Of a stretch of 64,000 bases of DNA, positions 43,579 through 52,414 are shown in pieces. Both the position numbers and the translations under genes were made by a program. The notes beneath the pieces were generated by a model that was not told the DNA's origin, ran no database searches, and saw only the letters and a list, made by a program, of their open reading frames with translations. The stretch spans positions 868,001 to 932,000 of the forward strand of contig CABHOK010000003.1 of the NCBI GenBank assembly GCA_902168205.1, given 5' to 3'. Source of the DNA: an uncultured Chitinophaga sp. (GTDB taxonomy: Bacteria > Bacteroidota > Bacteroidia > Cytophagales > Cyclobacteriaceae). How positions within the stretch are numbered: the first letter of the stretch is position 1; every line of letters begins with the position of its first letter.

Positions 43579-43596
43579 CGCGAGTGAGGCAATACC

Positions 43597-44019
43597 ATGG
43601 CTGCAGACGAATATCCGAAAGTGTATTTATACAGGCGCATCGTTCATGCCAAGCTCTTCATAGATAATCATTATGACGGTGCGATCGATCTGGATAATAT
43701 AGCAGATGAAGCACTCTTCTCGAAATTTCACTTTATACGGCTGTTCAAGAGAATATACGGACTTACACCGCATCAGTATTTAATTCACGTGCGCATAGAA
43801 AAAGCCATGCAGCTCTTGCGTAACGGTATGCCCGTATCGGATACATGCTTTGCTGTGGGCTTTGAAAGTCTGAGTTCCTTTAGCAGTCTGTTCAAGCGCA
43901 CGGCAGGTATATCACCCACCGATTTTACAGCCTATCATCAAAAGATAAAGGCACTGGTAACTCAGAAACCATTGGGCTTTGTACCCGGATGTTTTGCGAA
44001 GGCAAATGGCTGGCACTAA
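43597..44019 (+). CDS. AraC-family transcriptional regulator (DNA-binding domain only)
   Basis: 140 residues. It holds just the two helix-turn-helix units of AraC: IDLDNIADEALFSKFHFIRLF and then VSDTCFAVGFESLSSFSSLFK, the latter being the conserved second helix motif. There is no effector domain. It ends with a QKPLGFVPGCFAKANGW tail, as seen in short Bacteroidota AraC proteins. It probably regulates the VOC-family gene that follows 73 bases later. Confidence 0.9.
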   Translation: MAADEYPKVYLYRRIVHAKLFIDNHYDGAIDLDNIADEALFSKFHFIRLFKRIYGLTPHQYLIHVRIEKAMQLLRNGMPVSDTCFAVGFESLSSFSSLFKRTAGISPTDFTAYHQKIKALVTQKPLGFVPGCFAKANGWH

Positions 44020-44092
44020 AAAAGCAATTTTCGATAAACGAAAGAAGTTGCTGCTGTTCACCTTTGTGCTATACTTAAGACAACACAAGCGT

Positions 44093-44515
44093 ATGATCAA
44101 CAAAATGTCGCACGTAAGCATCTACGTCCTAGATCAGGACAGTGCCTATGATTTTTATGTGAACAAACTAGGATTTAAAGTGGCCACCGATGCAGCCATG
44201 GGGCCGGGCATGCGCTGGCTTACGGTTACACCGCCTGATCAGCCGGATCTTGAAATAACATTAATGCCGATCAAGTCGGGTATGATGTTCACCGAAGAGA
44301 GTGCCGAGCAAATGAAGAACCTGGTGAAGAAAGGTACCTTTGGCTTCGGTGTTTTTAAATGCAACGATATATATGCTACCTACGAGGAACTTAAAGCCAA
44401 AGGTGTAGAGTTTAGTAAGGCCCCCAAGAAAGAGTTTTATGGTATAGAAGCACTTTTCAAAGATGATTCAGGTAACTGGTTCTCACTCGGGCAGAAAGAA
44501 GAAGGGGAAAACTGA
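44093..44515 (+). CDS. VOC/glyoxalase-fold protein
   Basis: 140 residues from the ATG at 44093. An in-frame start at 43979 would overlap the AraC gene and add unrelated residues, so I do not use it. Paired beta-alpha-beta-beta-beta units are visible (SHVSIYVLDQDSAYDFYVNKLG, FGFGVFKCNDIYATYEEL). The metal ligands His and Glu appear at the start of each repeat (MSHVSI, GIEALFKDDSGNW). Enzymatic class is uncertain; resistance proteins and dioxygenases share the fold. The AraC/VOC pairing is common. Confidence 0.9.
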   Translation: MINKMSHVSIYVLDQDSAYDFYVNKLGFKVATDAAMGPGMRWLTVTPPDQPDLEITLMPIKSGMMFTEESAEQMKNLVKKGTFGFGVFKCNDIYATYEELKAKGVEFSKAPKKEFYGIEALFKDDSGNWFSLGQKEEGEN

Positions 44516-44533
44516 CGTGCTATAGATGATAAG

Positions 44534-44582
44534 AAGAAGCATAACGGATATACTATATCGTTTACCCGTTATGCTTTTTTTG
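44534..44582 (+). terminator. Bidirectional terminator between VOC and the Trx-like protein gene
   Basis: AAGCATAACGG (44534-44544) pairs perfectly with CCGTTATGCTT (44563-44573), followed by a T run to 44581. The minus strand also reads through it after the 44583 stop. Confidence 0.85.
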
Positions 44583-47096
44583 CTAGAGCGTTTTGTTTTT
44601 CATTTTGGTATAGTCGGCACGAATCGTTTCCGCCTGGGCATCATCGATCTCGAACCGAAGCTTTTTGCTGTTGAGTTTTGAGACAGCTTTCTTCTGATAC
44701 TTCACTGCTTCTTTGGTTTTACCGGTTTTATAGAGGAGGTGTGCATACGTATCCAGGAAGTATGGATTCTCCGGATCCAACGCCAGCGATGATTGTGACC
44801 ATGTTACGGCCTGCTGTAATTTGTCTTTATCGGTTACGTGTTGATAGTAATGCCATGCTACATGGTTCAGTGTTTCAGCATGCTTGTAATAGCCATACCG
44901 TACACTGGCCTGGCCATCGACATTATACCGGTAATTGCCACCCAGGTAGTAATAGTAATTGTTGCTATAGTCATAATTCATGGCATCTGGTGTGTTCTCA
45001 CGTGTCAGTTGCTGCATAATGGCATCGGTCTTCGCGATCGCGGCAGATGCATTGCCGCCAATCTCCTGCAAATAATCCGTTACAAATTTATCCTGCAGAT
45101 CCGTATGCTGCAGCGTATCATACCAGACTACCAGGTTCGAGATGTATAGTGGCATCTCTAAATGTCGAAGTTGCGGAAGATGTTTGATTAGCTCTTTTTG
45201 AAAACCCAGAGCTTTTTGCTTTTCGCCATTGGAGGCTTCAATATAGGTAATGAACCGGTTGACCCGCTTGCTGATTAACTCATATAGTGAAACGTAGTAA
45301 CCGGAATACAGCACATCAGACAGGTAGCTATAGCGCGAAAGTGTGTTGTAATTCTTGATGAGGTATTGAAAGGATATCCGCGGATTGAAGATCGTGTCAT
45401 TTGTGGTGAGGAACGAACTGCTGTAAAACGAACAATAGTAATCATCGAACTGGTATACTATACTTACAATGTTTGCAGCACGCGCGCTGTCTGCAGGGAC
45501 ATTGATATAGTATTTGCTTACGAGTGAATCGAGTATTGCCTGAGCAAAGGCAGTGTCGGCATGCAAGGTGAAAGTGCTGTAGAAGTTGTCATCCACGGCT
45601 GGTGGATATACATAGCCGTAGTCCGTATAATTGTCATCAGTAACAATGGTGGTGAGACTGTCAATTATATCAGCGGCACCAGCAAGAGTGTCGGGTATAA
45701 GGGCTGGCGCGGTTACATCGACCACACCATCGTTATAGTATAGTTGGTTCTGGTATTGACCGGAAAGCGGAAGCGTCTGCAGATATTGGTTAATGTAGAT
45801 GCTGTCGTAACCGCTGGCTTTGATCTTCTCCGGTAAATACGTAAACGTTTCATGAAGTTTGAGTTTTTCGTAGAATGTTGATGCATCGTAGCCGCCAAAT
45901 CCGGGACGGGTAAGATCTAACGTTTTGCCGTGTGCTATATAGAGTGGCTTCTCATCCGGAGTAAGAATGATGGCTGCCGGCAATTCGGTTGCTCCCAATG
46001 TTTTAAAACGCAGACTGTCCTTTTCGGGCGCTATGTAAAATATATACTGGCCGTTGAATGTTACAGGGAAATCGTAATAGGTATACGGATCATTCCACGC
46101 CTGCAACACTTCTCTCGTGGCATGTCTTCCGCAATCTATACAGCCTTTGGCATCGTAGTATAGCAGGAGATAGCGCGATGAATCCTTAGCCTGTTTCAGG
46201 GCCGTTTTATAGTCGGTTACATAGTGTACGGTGTCTTTGGTTTCGTAGTAGTCTGCGTATGCAGTAGTGTCTGTATAATAGGCGTCATCGTAGCTATAAT
46301 TGTCTGCCGGGGGATCGATGATCTCAGAAACCGACAGGTAAGTATACCCTTCGGGAATAGGGTAATGCTGCGGTCGCGCAACAAACATGTTGGCGTCAAA
46401 TGAAATATACTGTAACGTATCGATGCGTTCGTTGTTCTTGTTGTTGGCTTCGGTAATGGCGATACCATCACTTGTTCTCCAGGCTTTTAAATGCGCGGTA
46501 AAGAAATTGCCGACATTGCGCGTAACGTAAATGTCGTTGGCCTTTTCAGGCACGCTATAGGAGTAAGTTTTACGACTTCCATAGTCATCTGTAAACTGAA
46601 TCTTGTCTCCGGGTAATGCCGCTACAATTTTTGAGTAGACTGAATCTTTGCTTTCAAAATCAGATACATAGTAAAGCTCATGCAGACTGTCTTGGGCAAA
46701 CGTAGCGAGCGTAAGGCCATACATGCCTATAGGCGTATCATGAACTGAAATTTTTATAGATCCCTGTTTTACTTTTTTATTATACCGGGTGCCCAGGTGA
46801 AATTCCTGGAAGTAAGGATCTATCGTAAATAAAATTGTGTCGTTATCGATGGTATAGGTCCCCCAATAACTTCGGGAAAGCTTGTCAGCATTGATGTGCA
46901 CAACAAACTGGTTTTGATCATTCAGGCATACATTCAGTTCAATTGCATCAACAAGCGAATCGATGTTGACTTCAAAGCGATGATAGTAGCAACCTTTAAT
47001 TTCCTGAGGTGTTAAGGTTTGTGCCCCGGCCCGGGGCGCTACAGATAGTGACAACGTTACAATGAGTGCATACAAGCACACTAGGGAATATTTCAT
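44583..47096 (-). CDS. Large secreted Tyr-rich protein with thioredoxin-like and TPR-like parts
   Basis: 837 residues with a signal peptide ending near AGAQ (26). Residues about 28-290 are beta-rich without a named domain. Around 300-420 a thioredoxin-like fold appears (YLLLYYDAKGCIDCGRHATREVL) with Cys319 and Cys322 as CxxC, preceded by an unusually Asp/Tyr-rich stretch (DNYSYDDAYYTDTTAYADYY). The last 110 residues form TPR-like helices (YKHAETLNHVAWHYYQHV, LALDPENPYFLDTYAHLLYK). It may be a periplasmic thiol oxidoreductase with a scaffold. The family is not known to me. Confidence 0.8.
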   Translation of the reverse strand: MKYSLVCLYALIVTLSLSVAPRAGAQTLTPQEIKGCYYHRFEVNIDSLVDAIELNVCLNDQNQFVVHINADKLSRSYWGTYTIDNDTILFTIDPYFQEFHLGTRYNKKVKQGSIKISVHDTPIGMYGLTLATFAQDSLHELYYVSDFESKDSVYSKIVAALPGDKIQFTDDYGSRKTYSYSVPEKANDIYVTRNVGNFFTAHLKAWRTSDGIAITEANNKNNERIDTLQYISFDANMFVARPQHYPIPEGYTYLSVSEIIDPPADNYSYDDAYYTDTTAYADYYETKDTVHYVTDYKTALKQAKDSSRYLLLYYDAKGCIDCGRHATREVLQAWNDPYTYYDFPVTFNGQYIFYIAPEKDSLRFKTLGATELPAAIILTPDEKPLYIAHGKTLDLTRPGFGGYDASTFYEKLKLHETFTYLPEKIKASGYDSIYINQYLQTLPLSGQYQNQLYYNDGVVDVTAPALIPDTLAGAADIIDSLTTIVTDDNYTDYGYVYPPAVDDNFYSTFTLHADTAFAQAILDSLVSKYYINVPADSARAANIVSIVYQFDDYYCSFYSSSFLTTNDTIFNPRISFQYLIKNYNTLSRYSYLSDVLYSGYYVSLYELISKRVNRFITYIEASNGEKQKALGFQKELIKHLPQLRHLEMPLYISNLVVWYDTLQHTDLQDKFVTDYLQEIGGNASAAIAKTDAIMQQLTRENTPDAMNYDYSNNYYYYLGGNYRYNVDGQASVRYGYYKHAETLNHVAWHYYQHVTDKDKLQQAVTWSQSSLALDPENPYFLDTYAHLLYKTGKTKEAVKYQKKAVSKLNSKKLRFEIDDAQAETIRADYTKMKNKTL

Positions 47097-47333
47097 GATT
47101 TATAAATTGGCTATAAAGCTAGTGTAAATAATCAATAGAACAGGAGCGGAATGCTGCAATAACTATATAGATGCAAGGGTATAAACGTTTATAGGTAGTT
47201 CAGGTATCCATACGGAAATATACCCGAAAGGTTTTAGGACAACGTATTGTGTAGGAGAATAATAGTAATGTATAGTTGAATAAAAAAAGCCTGTGGAATT
47301 AATCCACAGGCTTTGCAAAGAATATAACAGTAA
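47097..47333. other. Spacer between the Trx-like protein gene and pgk
   Basis: Holds the pgk terminator (47280-47314) and the promoter of the 837-residue protein gene. I see nothing else in it. No ORF of merit. Confidence 0.5.
47280..47314 (-). terminator. Terminator of pgk
   Basis: AAAGCCTGTGGA (47286-47297) pairs perfectly with TCCACAGGCTTT (47303-47314). On the minus strand a TTTTTTT run follows. It lies 20 bases after the pgk stop. Confidence 0.92.
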
Positions 47334-48518
47334 TTAATCAAGTGCTTTTACACCTGGTAATACTTTACCTTCGAAATATTCCAGCAATGCACCACCACCG
47401 GTAGATACATAGCTTACGTCATCGTTAAAACCAAACTGGTTTACAGCCGCAGCAGAGTCACCACCACCGATCAGCGAGAAGCCACCTTTCTTCGTTGCTT
47501 TTACTACAGCTTCAGCAACTGCTTTTGTACCGGCTGCAAATTTCTCCATTTCAAACACGCCCATCGGACCATTCCATAATATAGTCTTGGAGTTTTCGAT
47601 TGCTTTTGCAAATACCTGCGTTGCTTGCGGACCGATGTCAAGTCCCATCCATCCATCTTTAATCGCGTTGTTGTTCGCTATATCTGTGTTTGCATCAGCA
47701 GCGAATTTATCCGCTACAACAGAGTCAATCGGTAAGAGTAAATCTACACCTTTCGCTTTTGCTTTCTGGATAAGTTCTTTTGCGAGATCAAGTTTATCGG
47801 CTTCTACGAGTGAGTTACCAATGTTACCGCCCATGGCTTTGAAGAAAGTATAGGCCATACCACCACCGATGATCAGGTTGTTTACTTTATCAAGCAGGTT
47901 CTCGATGATCAATATCTTGTCAGAGATTTTAGCGCCACCCATAATCGCAGTAAAAGGTTTCTCAGCGTTACCCATTACTTTCTTCGCGTTGTCAAGTTCT
48001 GCCGCCATTACAAAGCCTGCACATTTATCTTTGAAGAACTGTGCTACTATAGTTGTAGAAGCATGGGCACGGTGTGCCGTTCCGAATGCATCGTTTACAT
48101 AGATATCACCATGCTTCGAAAGTTTTTCTGCAAAGGCAACATCACCTTTCTCTTCTTCTTTGTAGAAGCGAAGGTTCTCTAGTAAAAGAACTTCGCCTGG
48201 CTTTAATGCAGCGGAGAGTTTGTAAGCTTCTTCACCAATACAATCGCCACCGAATTTTACCGGACGACCCAACAACTCTTCCGTTTTCTTGATGGTGTGC
48301 TTCAATGAATATTTATCTTCAGGACCTTCTTTCGGACGGCCGAGGTGAGACATCAATATACAGCTTCCTCCGTCTTTCAGAATTTTGTTCAGGGTAGGAA
48401 TGGTAGCACTGATACGGTTGTCGTCAGTAACGTTAAAGCTCTTATCGAGCGGAACATTAAAGTCAACGCGGATGAGTGCGCGCTTGCCGTTAAAGTTGAT
48501 GTCGTTGATTGTCTTCAT
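47334..48518 (-). CDS. pgk: Phosphoglycerate kinase
   Basis: 394 residues, the standard length. The family signature [12 protein letters not shown] lies near the start, followed by [19 protein letters not shown], the substrate-binding [21 protein letters not shown] and, near the end, the nucleotide loop [13 protein letters not shown]. It makes ATP and 3-phosphoglycerate from 1,3-bisphosphoglycerate in the cytoplasm. It has one of the clearest promoters in the window. Housekeeping. Confidence 0.98.
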   Translation of the reverse strand: MKTINDINFNGKRALIRVDFNVPLDKSFNVTDDNRISATIPTLNKILKDGGSCILMSHLGRPKEGPEDKYSLKHTIKKTEELLGRPVKFGGDCIGEEAYKLSAALKPGEVLLLENLRFYKEEEKGDVAFAEKLSKHGDIYVNDAFGTAHRAHASTTIVAQFFKDKCAGFVMAAELDNAKKVMGNAEKPFTAIMGGAKISDKILIIENLLDKVNNLIIGGGMAYTFFKAMGGNIGNSLVEADKLDLAKELIQKAKAKGVDLLLPIDSVVADKFAADANTDIANNNAIKDGWMGLDIGPQATQVFAKAIENSKTILWNGPMGVFEMEKFAAGTKAVAEAVVKATKKGGFSLIGGGDSAAAVNQFGFNDDVSYVSTGGGALLEYFEGKVLPGVKALD

Positions 48519-48551
48519 GGTTCGGATGTAGTTTTAAAATTTTACGGACAG

Positions 48552-48579
48552 CAAAGCTAAGATTTTTGAGTTTTTACAA
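48552..48579 (-). promoter_or_regulatory. Promoter of pgk
   Basis: TTG (minus strand, 48579-48577), 17 bases, then TAGCTTTG (48559-48552) fits the TTG-N17-23-TAnnTTTG consensus of Bacteroidota exactly. The leader would be about 25-30 bases. Confidence 0.75.
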
Positions 48580-48704
48580 TCATGTCGTTCCGTAAAAAAG
48601 CCGGATTCTATTTGGTGATTTTGATTTTTTTCAAAACAAACGATTGCTGGATGGCATTTTGTTGAAGTTGTTTCAACGCCAGAGCGCCATTTTTACCACG
48701 AATC

Positions 48705-49805
48705 TCAGTCGCCAAAGCTTATACCGAGTCCGCGCGCAGCCTGCACCAGATACGAATCTTTGCTTACACCGTGGTAATCTTTGGTGGCTTCTTCCAGCGA
48801 TACACCAATGAACTCGTTGTTCTTGAGCGCTACCATTTTGCCAAAGTCACCCGCCAATGCAAGTTCAAAAGCTTTCACACCAAACAGCGTGGCGAGTACC
48901 CGATCATAAGCAACCGGTGTTCCACCGCGTTGTACGTGTCCTAATACGGTCTCACGTATCTCGGCTTTACATCCGGCATCTTTGAGTTGTTTTGAAAGTT
49001 GATAGGCTACACCACCGAGTCGCACGTGTTCAGAGCCTTTCTCTCCGGCAGTCGAAGTAATGGTTCCTTCCTGTGGTCTGGCTCCTTCCGCCACCACTAT
49101 ATTTACAAAGCCTCTGCCTTTTTTATAGCGCAGGTTTATACGCTTTACAATCTTGTTTATATCATACGGTATTTCCGGTATCAAACAGATCTCGGCACCG
49201 CCTGCTATAGCTGTATGCAGGGCGATCCATCCGGCATCGCGTCCCATCACTTCCATGATCATGGTACGGTGATGACTCTCGGCTGTTGTTACAAGTTTAT
49301 CAAAGCTATCGGTACCAATCTGCACCGCGGTTTGAAAACCGAAAGTAACATCAGTTGCAGAAAGATCATTGTCGATTGTCTTCGGCACACCAATCACCGG
49401 TATACCTTTATCGAATAATACTTTGGATATTTTCTGAGAGCCATCGCCCCCTATATTTATCACGGCATCGAATTTTAATGCCTTCAGTTTTTTTACGAGC
49501 TCGTTGGAGCGATCTATAAATTTAACCGTGCCATCCTTTTGAGGTACCGGGAATTTTATAGGGTTAGACTTGTTGGTTGTTTTCAGAACTGTACCACCAC
49601 GCACATGTATACCGGCTGTAAATTTACTGGTGATGCGAATAATCTCCTGCGGCTCATTGAGTACACCATTAAAGGCTTCTATACTGCCATATACTTCCCA
49701 GTCTTTTTCCTTGCGTGCCCGCTTGGCAACTCCTCTGATCACAGCATTTAATCCCGGACAATCACCACCGCCGGTGAGGATGAGTATTTTTTTTGGTTTC
49801 TCCAT
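48705..49805 (-). CDS. pfkA: 6-phosphofructokinase
   Basis: 366 residues, longer than the 320 of Escherichia coli PfkA. Nucleotide and substrate motifs are LTGGGDCPGLNAVIRG, INIGGDGSQ and GVPKTIDNDL. The first has Gly at the position that selects ATP over pyrophosphate (GGDGS rather than GGDDS). The second has Lys in PKTIDND, as in the longer ATP-PFK group. It commits fructose 6-phosphate to glycolysis. It is followed downstream by pgk on the same strand, so the two glycolytic genes are neighbours but have separate controls. Confidence 0.96.
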   Translation of the reverse strand: MEKPKKILILTGGGDCPGLNAVIRGVAKRARKEKDWEVYGSIEAFNGVLNEPQEIIRITSKFTAGIHVRGGTVLKTTNKSNPIKFPVPQKDGTVKFIDRSNELVKKLKALKFDAVINIGGDGSQKISKVLFDKGIPVIGVPKTIDNDLSATDVTFGFQTAVQIGTDSFDKLVTTAESHHRTMIMEVMGRDAGWIALHTAIAGGAEICLIPEIPYDINKIVKRINLRYKKGRGFVNIVVAEGARPQEGTITSTAGEKGSEHVRLGGVAYQLSKQLKDAGCKAEIRETVLGHVQRGGTPVAYDRVLATLFGVKAFELALAGDFGKMVALKNNEFIGVSLEEATKDYHGVSKDSYLVQAARGLGISFGD

Positions 49806-49879
49806 ACTGTTATGCGTTCATGGTTTACTATAAAAAAACTAAAAAAGTAAGCAGCAAGCAAAAACGCCTGCAACCTTTT

Positions 49880-50882
49880 TCAAGGGGATGCAATGCTATA
49901 CTTGAATTAGTAACGATTAATTTTTGATAGCACGTTATTCCGCGGCTGCCCGTCTTAACCGATCGTTGATGGCCCTTCCCAATCCGGTCTCCGGCACAAG
50001 TTCAGCCAGTATATAATCGATGGGCATCTTATCGAAGGCACGCAACGCAGTGAACAGGTTTTGTGCTGCTTCGTCCAGGTTGCCGGAAGGAGACAAGATA
50101 TATTGAAACGGTGAGTTGAAATCGTTATGAAACGTAAGCAACCCTGATGTGTGAGCCGGGTATTGCTGAAGAAGTTCTTCAATAACGCCAATGATAACTT
50201 TTTTTCCGGGCGCATAATGACTCTTCAATTGTCCCGGAGCTTTTGGATTTGAAGAGGAGTGTGCCTGCACCTGTACCGGTCCCGTGATGTGTTCAATCTG
50301 TTCAAGACTCAATCCACCCATGCGGTATACCGTGGGTATATCATTTTCAAAACCGATGATGGTAGACTCAATGCCTACACGACATGCACCACCATCCAAT
50401 ATATACTGTAGCTTGTCACCCAGTTGCTCATTGACATGCTGTGGTGTTGTAGGACTAACATAGCCGAATGGATTTGCGCTCGGAGCCGCTAACGGAAAAG
50501 GAAGTTCTTTCAGTAATTGTCTCGTCAGCGGGTGGTCAGGACAACGAATGCCCACGGTGCTCAGTCCTGATGTGACCAGGTCTGGAATTATATCTTTCTT
50601 CTGCAGTAACAGCGTGAGTGGCCCCGGCCAGAAGTAATCTGCGAGTTGTCGTGCAGCATCGGGTATATTTTGTATATAGTTTTCGGCAGTGCTAAGGTCA
50701 GGCACGTGTACAATGAGCGGATCAAACTGCGGCCTGTTCTTAACATCAAAGATGCGCGCTACGGCAGCAACGTTCAACGCGTTTCCCGCCAGTCCATATA
50801 CCGTCTCGGTAGGTATTGCTACCACATCGCCTTGCTCGAGCAGAGCTTTCGCATATTGAATATCGGTTCCGATCGCTGCCAT
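49880..50882 (-). CDS. Threonylcarbamoyl-AMP synthase (Sua5/YwlC)
   Basis: The coding frame runs from the ATG at 50882 to the stop at 49935; the bases down to 49880 are untranslated trailer. About 315 residues. The N-terminal YrdC domain shows IPTETVYGLAGNAL and the KNRPQFDPLIVH segment with its Lys/Arg ligands; HPLTRQLL and SANPFGYVSPTTP follow. A C-terminal Sua5 domain (from about 200) makes it the long YwlC type. It makes L-threonylcarbamoyladenylate for tRNA t6A synthesis. A TTG at 50891 would add three residues. A -7 box lies so close to the ATG that the mRNA may be nearly leaderless. Confidence 0.92.
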
Positions 50883-50888
50883 CGACCG

Positions 50889-50896
50889 CAAAGCTA
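50889..50896 (-). promoter_or_regulatory. -7 box abutting the Sua5 start codon
   Basis: TAGCTTTG on the minus strand ends six bases before the ATG at 50882. With initiation a few bases downstream of the box the transcript would start at or next to the start codon. No TTG is at the expected distance. Confidence 0.4.
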
Positions 50897-50954
50897 AAAT
50901 TTATTTGCTACCCTGCGGTAAAGCAGGTAAGTTGTATTTGCTAAATTTTACAAC

Positions 50955-51860
50955 ATGCGTTTACCTCTCATCATGCTGCTGTCGTGCCTGTGCCTGGTAT
51001 GCAAGGCTCAGAGGACTGACAAGATACTCGAACAGAAACTGCAGGCTCTTATAAAAGATTTTAAAGGTGATGTGGGCATTTATGTGCGGCATCTCAAAAC
51101 CGATAAAGTTGCAGCACTCCAGGCGGATACATTGTTTCCGACAGCGTCCATGATCAAGGTACCGATCACTATTGGTATGTTTGACAAGATCGAGAAGAAC
51201 GAGATCGGTTATGACTCCACACTGGTCTATAAAGATTCACTGCTATATGAGGGTGAAGATCTTTTGGGTTCTTTTAAGGATGGAGAGAAGATAGCGTTGA
51301 AAGCTGTGCTGATGTTGATGATCACCACAAGCGACAACACGGCAAGCTTGTGGTGTCAGTTAATGGCAGGTACAGGCACTACGATTAATAGCTGGTTGCA
51401 ACGCAATGGCTTTGCCAATACAAGAGTAAATTCGAGAACACCGGGACGTGAAGCGAACAAAGCTAAATATGGCTGGGGACAAACCACACCGCGCGAAATG
51501 GCGGAACTGGTGGTACGCATCCGGCAGGGGAAAGTAATTAATCCGCGGGTAAGCGAACGTATATACCGGAACATGGTGCGTATCTATTGGGACACTGAAG
51601 CGCTCTCGCAGATACCGCCCTATATTCAGGCCGCATCGAAGCAAGGGGCTGTTAATCAGTCGCGATCGGAAGTTGTACTGGTTAATGCACCGCATGGTGA
51701 TTATGTATTCTGCATCATTACTAAAAATCAAAACGATCAAAGCTGGACGTTCGACAATGAAGGTTGGGTGTTGATCCGGAAGGTTTCCAATTTACTGTGG
51801 AATTACTTCGAGCCCGATTCCAACTGGAAACCCGCCAAAGGAATCGAGGAATGGTATTGA
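50955..51860 (+). CDS. Class A beta-lactamase-like serine hydrolase
   Basis: 301 residues with a signal peptide (cleavage near KAQ, 18). Ser65-Met-Ile-Lys68 is the SxxK nucleophile motif, and Ser126-Asp-Asn128 is the SDN loop. Lys229-Gln-Gly231 stands where class A enzymes have KTG or KSG. Glu166 in PGREANK is a candidate for the general base but lacks the ExxLN context. The fold is the beta-lactamase2 family. Weak or no drug hydrolysis is plausible, and a role on cell-wall peptides is the alternative. Confidence 0.88.
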   Translation: MRLPLIMLLSCLCLVCKAQRTDKILEQKLQALIKDFKGDVGIYVRHLKTDKVAALQADTLFPTASMIKVPITIGMFDKIEKNEIGYDSTLVYKDSLLYEGEDLLGSFKDGEKIALKAVLMLMITTSDNTASLWCQLMAGTGTTINSWLQRNGFANTRVNSRTPGREANKAKYGWGQTTPREMAELVVRIRQGKVINPRVSERIYRNMVRIYWDTEALSQIPPYIQAASKQGAVNQSRSEVVLVNAPHGDYVFCIITKNQNDQSWTFDNEGWVLIRKVSNLLWNYFEPDSNWKPAKGIEEWY

Positions 51861-51861
51861 T

Positions 51862-52055
51862 AGTTTGGTATACCCCAATAAATCTGAAACTATATTTTTA
51901 GCTTTGCAGGAATCCAATGGCACAAAGAAATCACGAAGGAGACATAAAGGGGCACGCACAAAGTTTTTTTCTCTGTGTAACTCAATATCTTCTGTATGTT
52001 CTGCGTGTAAATGGATGCCATGATTAACCAATAACTTGTAACGATTAACGAACAC
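51862..52055. repeat. Spacer with CACAAAG-type repeat element
   Basis: This 194-base gap has several copies of CACAAAG (51930-51936 and 51957-51963) and, further on, complement-like words such as CTCTGTGTAA and CTGCGTGTAA. A related pair of words recurs at 54378-54415 (ACACAGAG, CTTTGTGT). It can fold back on itself. A TAGCTTTG box lies at 51899-51906. Confidence 0.45.
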
Positions 52056-52217
52056 ATGAGTAACAAAACCAGATCTATCCTTAAAGCCATCGCTGTTATA
52101 CTTGTCCTCCTGGCCGTGCTGATGCAATTAGGCTGGGTATCGATCGCAGTAATTTCAGTATATAAATTCTGGCTGGTGGTGATTGCATTCGGATTACTTT
52201 TAATCAGTAGTAAATAA
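52056..52217 (+). CDS. Small two-helix membrane protein
   Basis: 53 residues, read by hand: starts MSNKTRSILKAIAVILVLLA, ends VVIAFGLLLISSK. Two hydrophobic helices (about 8-24 and 30-50). Its TAA stop overlaps the next ATG by one base (TAATG), so it is translationally coupled to the membrane peptidase gene. No family recognised. The coupling is the main argument for a real gene. Confidence 0.65.
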   Translation: MSNKTRSILKAIAVILVLLAVLMQLGWVSIAVISVYKFWLVVIAFGLLLISSK

Positions 52218-52414
52218 TGTTTATTCGTCAGACAGTAAAAATACTGTTGCTGATTTTTCTACTGGCGCTGCTCACGGCGGTGACGCAGACCGGTGGTATA
52301 GTTTTACTCTGTACCATCGGTATCATTTTTTTTTTTTCGGAAGCGACTTTCATCATCGTGGAAGATATACTTGTCGGGCACCGTTGTGTTTATCCTGTTG
52401 TATACGATCAGTAA
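52217..52414 (+). CDS. N-terminal part of a membrane-anchored peptidase, interrupted at a T12 run
   Basis: In this frame the ORF encodes 65 residues, of which about the first 40 (MFIRQTVKILLLIFLLALLT to IIFFF) form two hydrophobic helices. After the 12-T run at 52326-52337 the frame gives a poor tail (SEATFIIVEDILVGHRCVY) that ends at 52414. In the +1 frame the sequence instead continues RKRLSSSWKIYLSGTVVFIL, a basic loop and a third helix. One T fewer would join both parts into a 276-residue protein. Confidence 0.72.
   Translation: MFIRQTVKILLLIFLLALLTAVTQTGGIVLLCTIGIIFFFSEATFIIVEDILVGHRCVYPVVYDQ

Noticed and set aside
43979-44092. Longer start of the VOC protein
   Set aside because: It overlaps the end of the AraC gene and adds a stretch without VOC similarity; the ATG at 44093 gives a clean domain.
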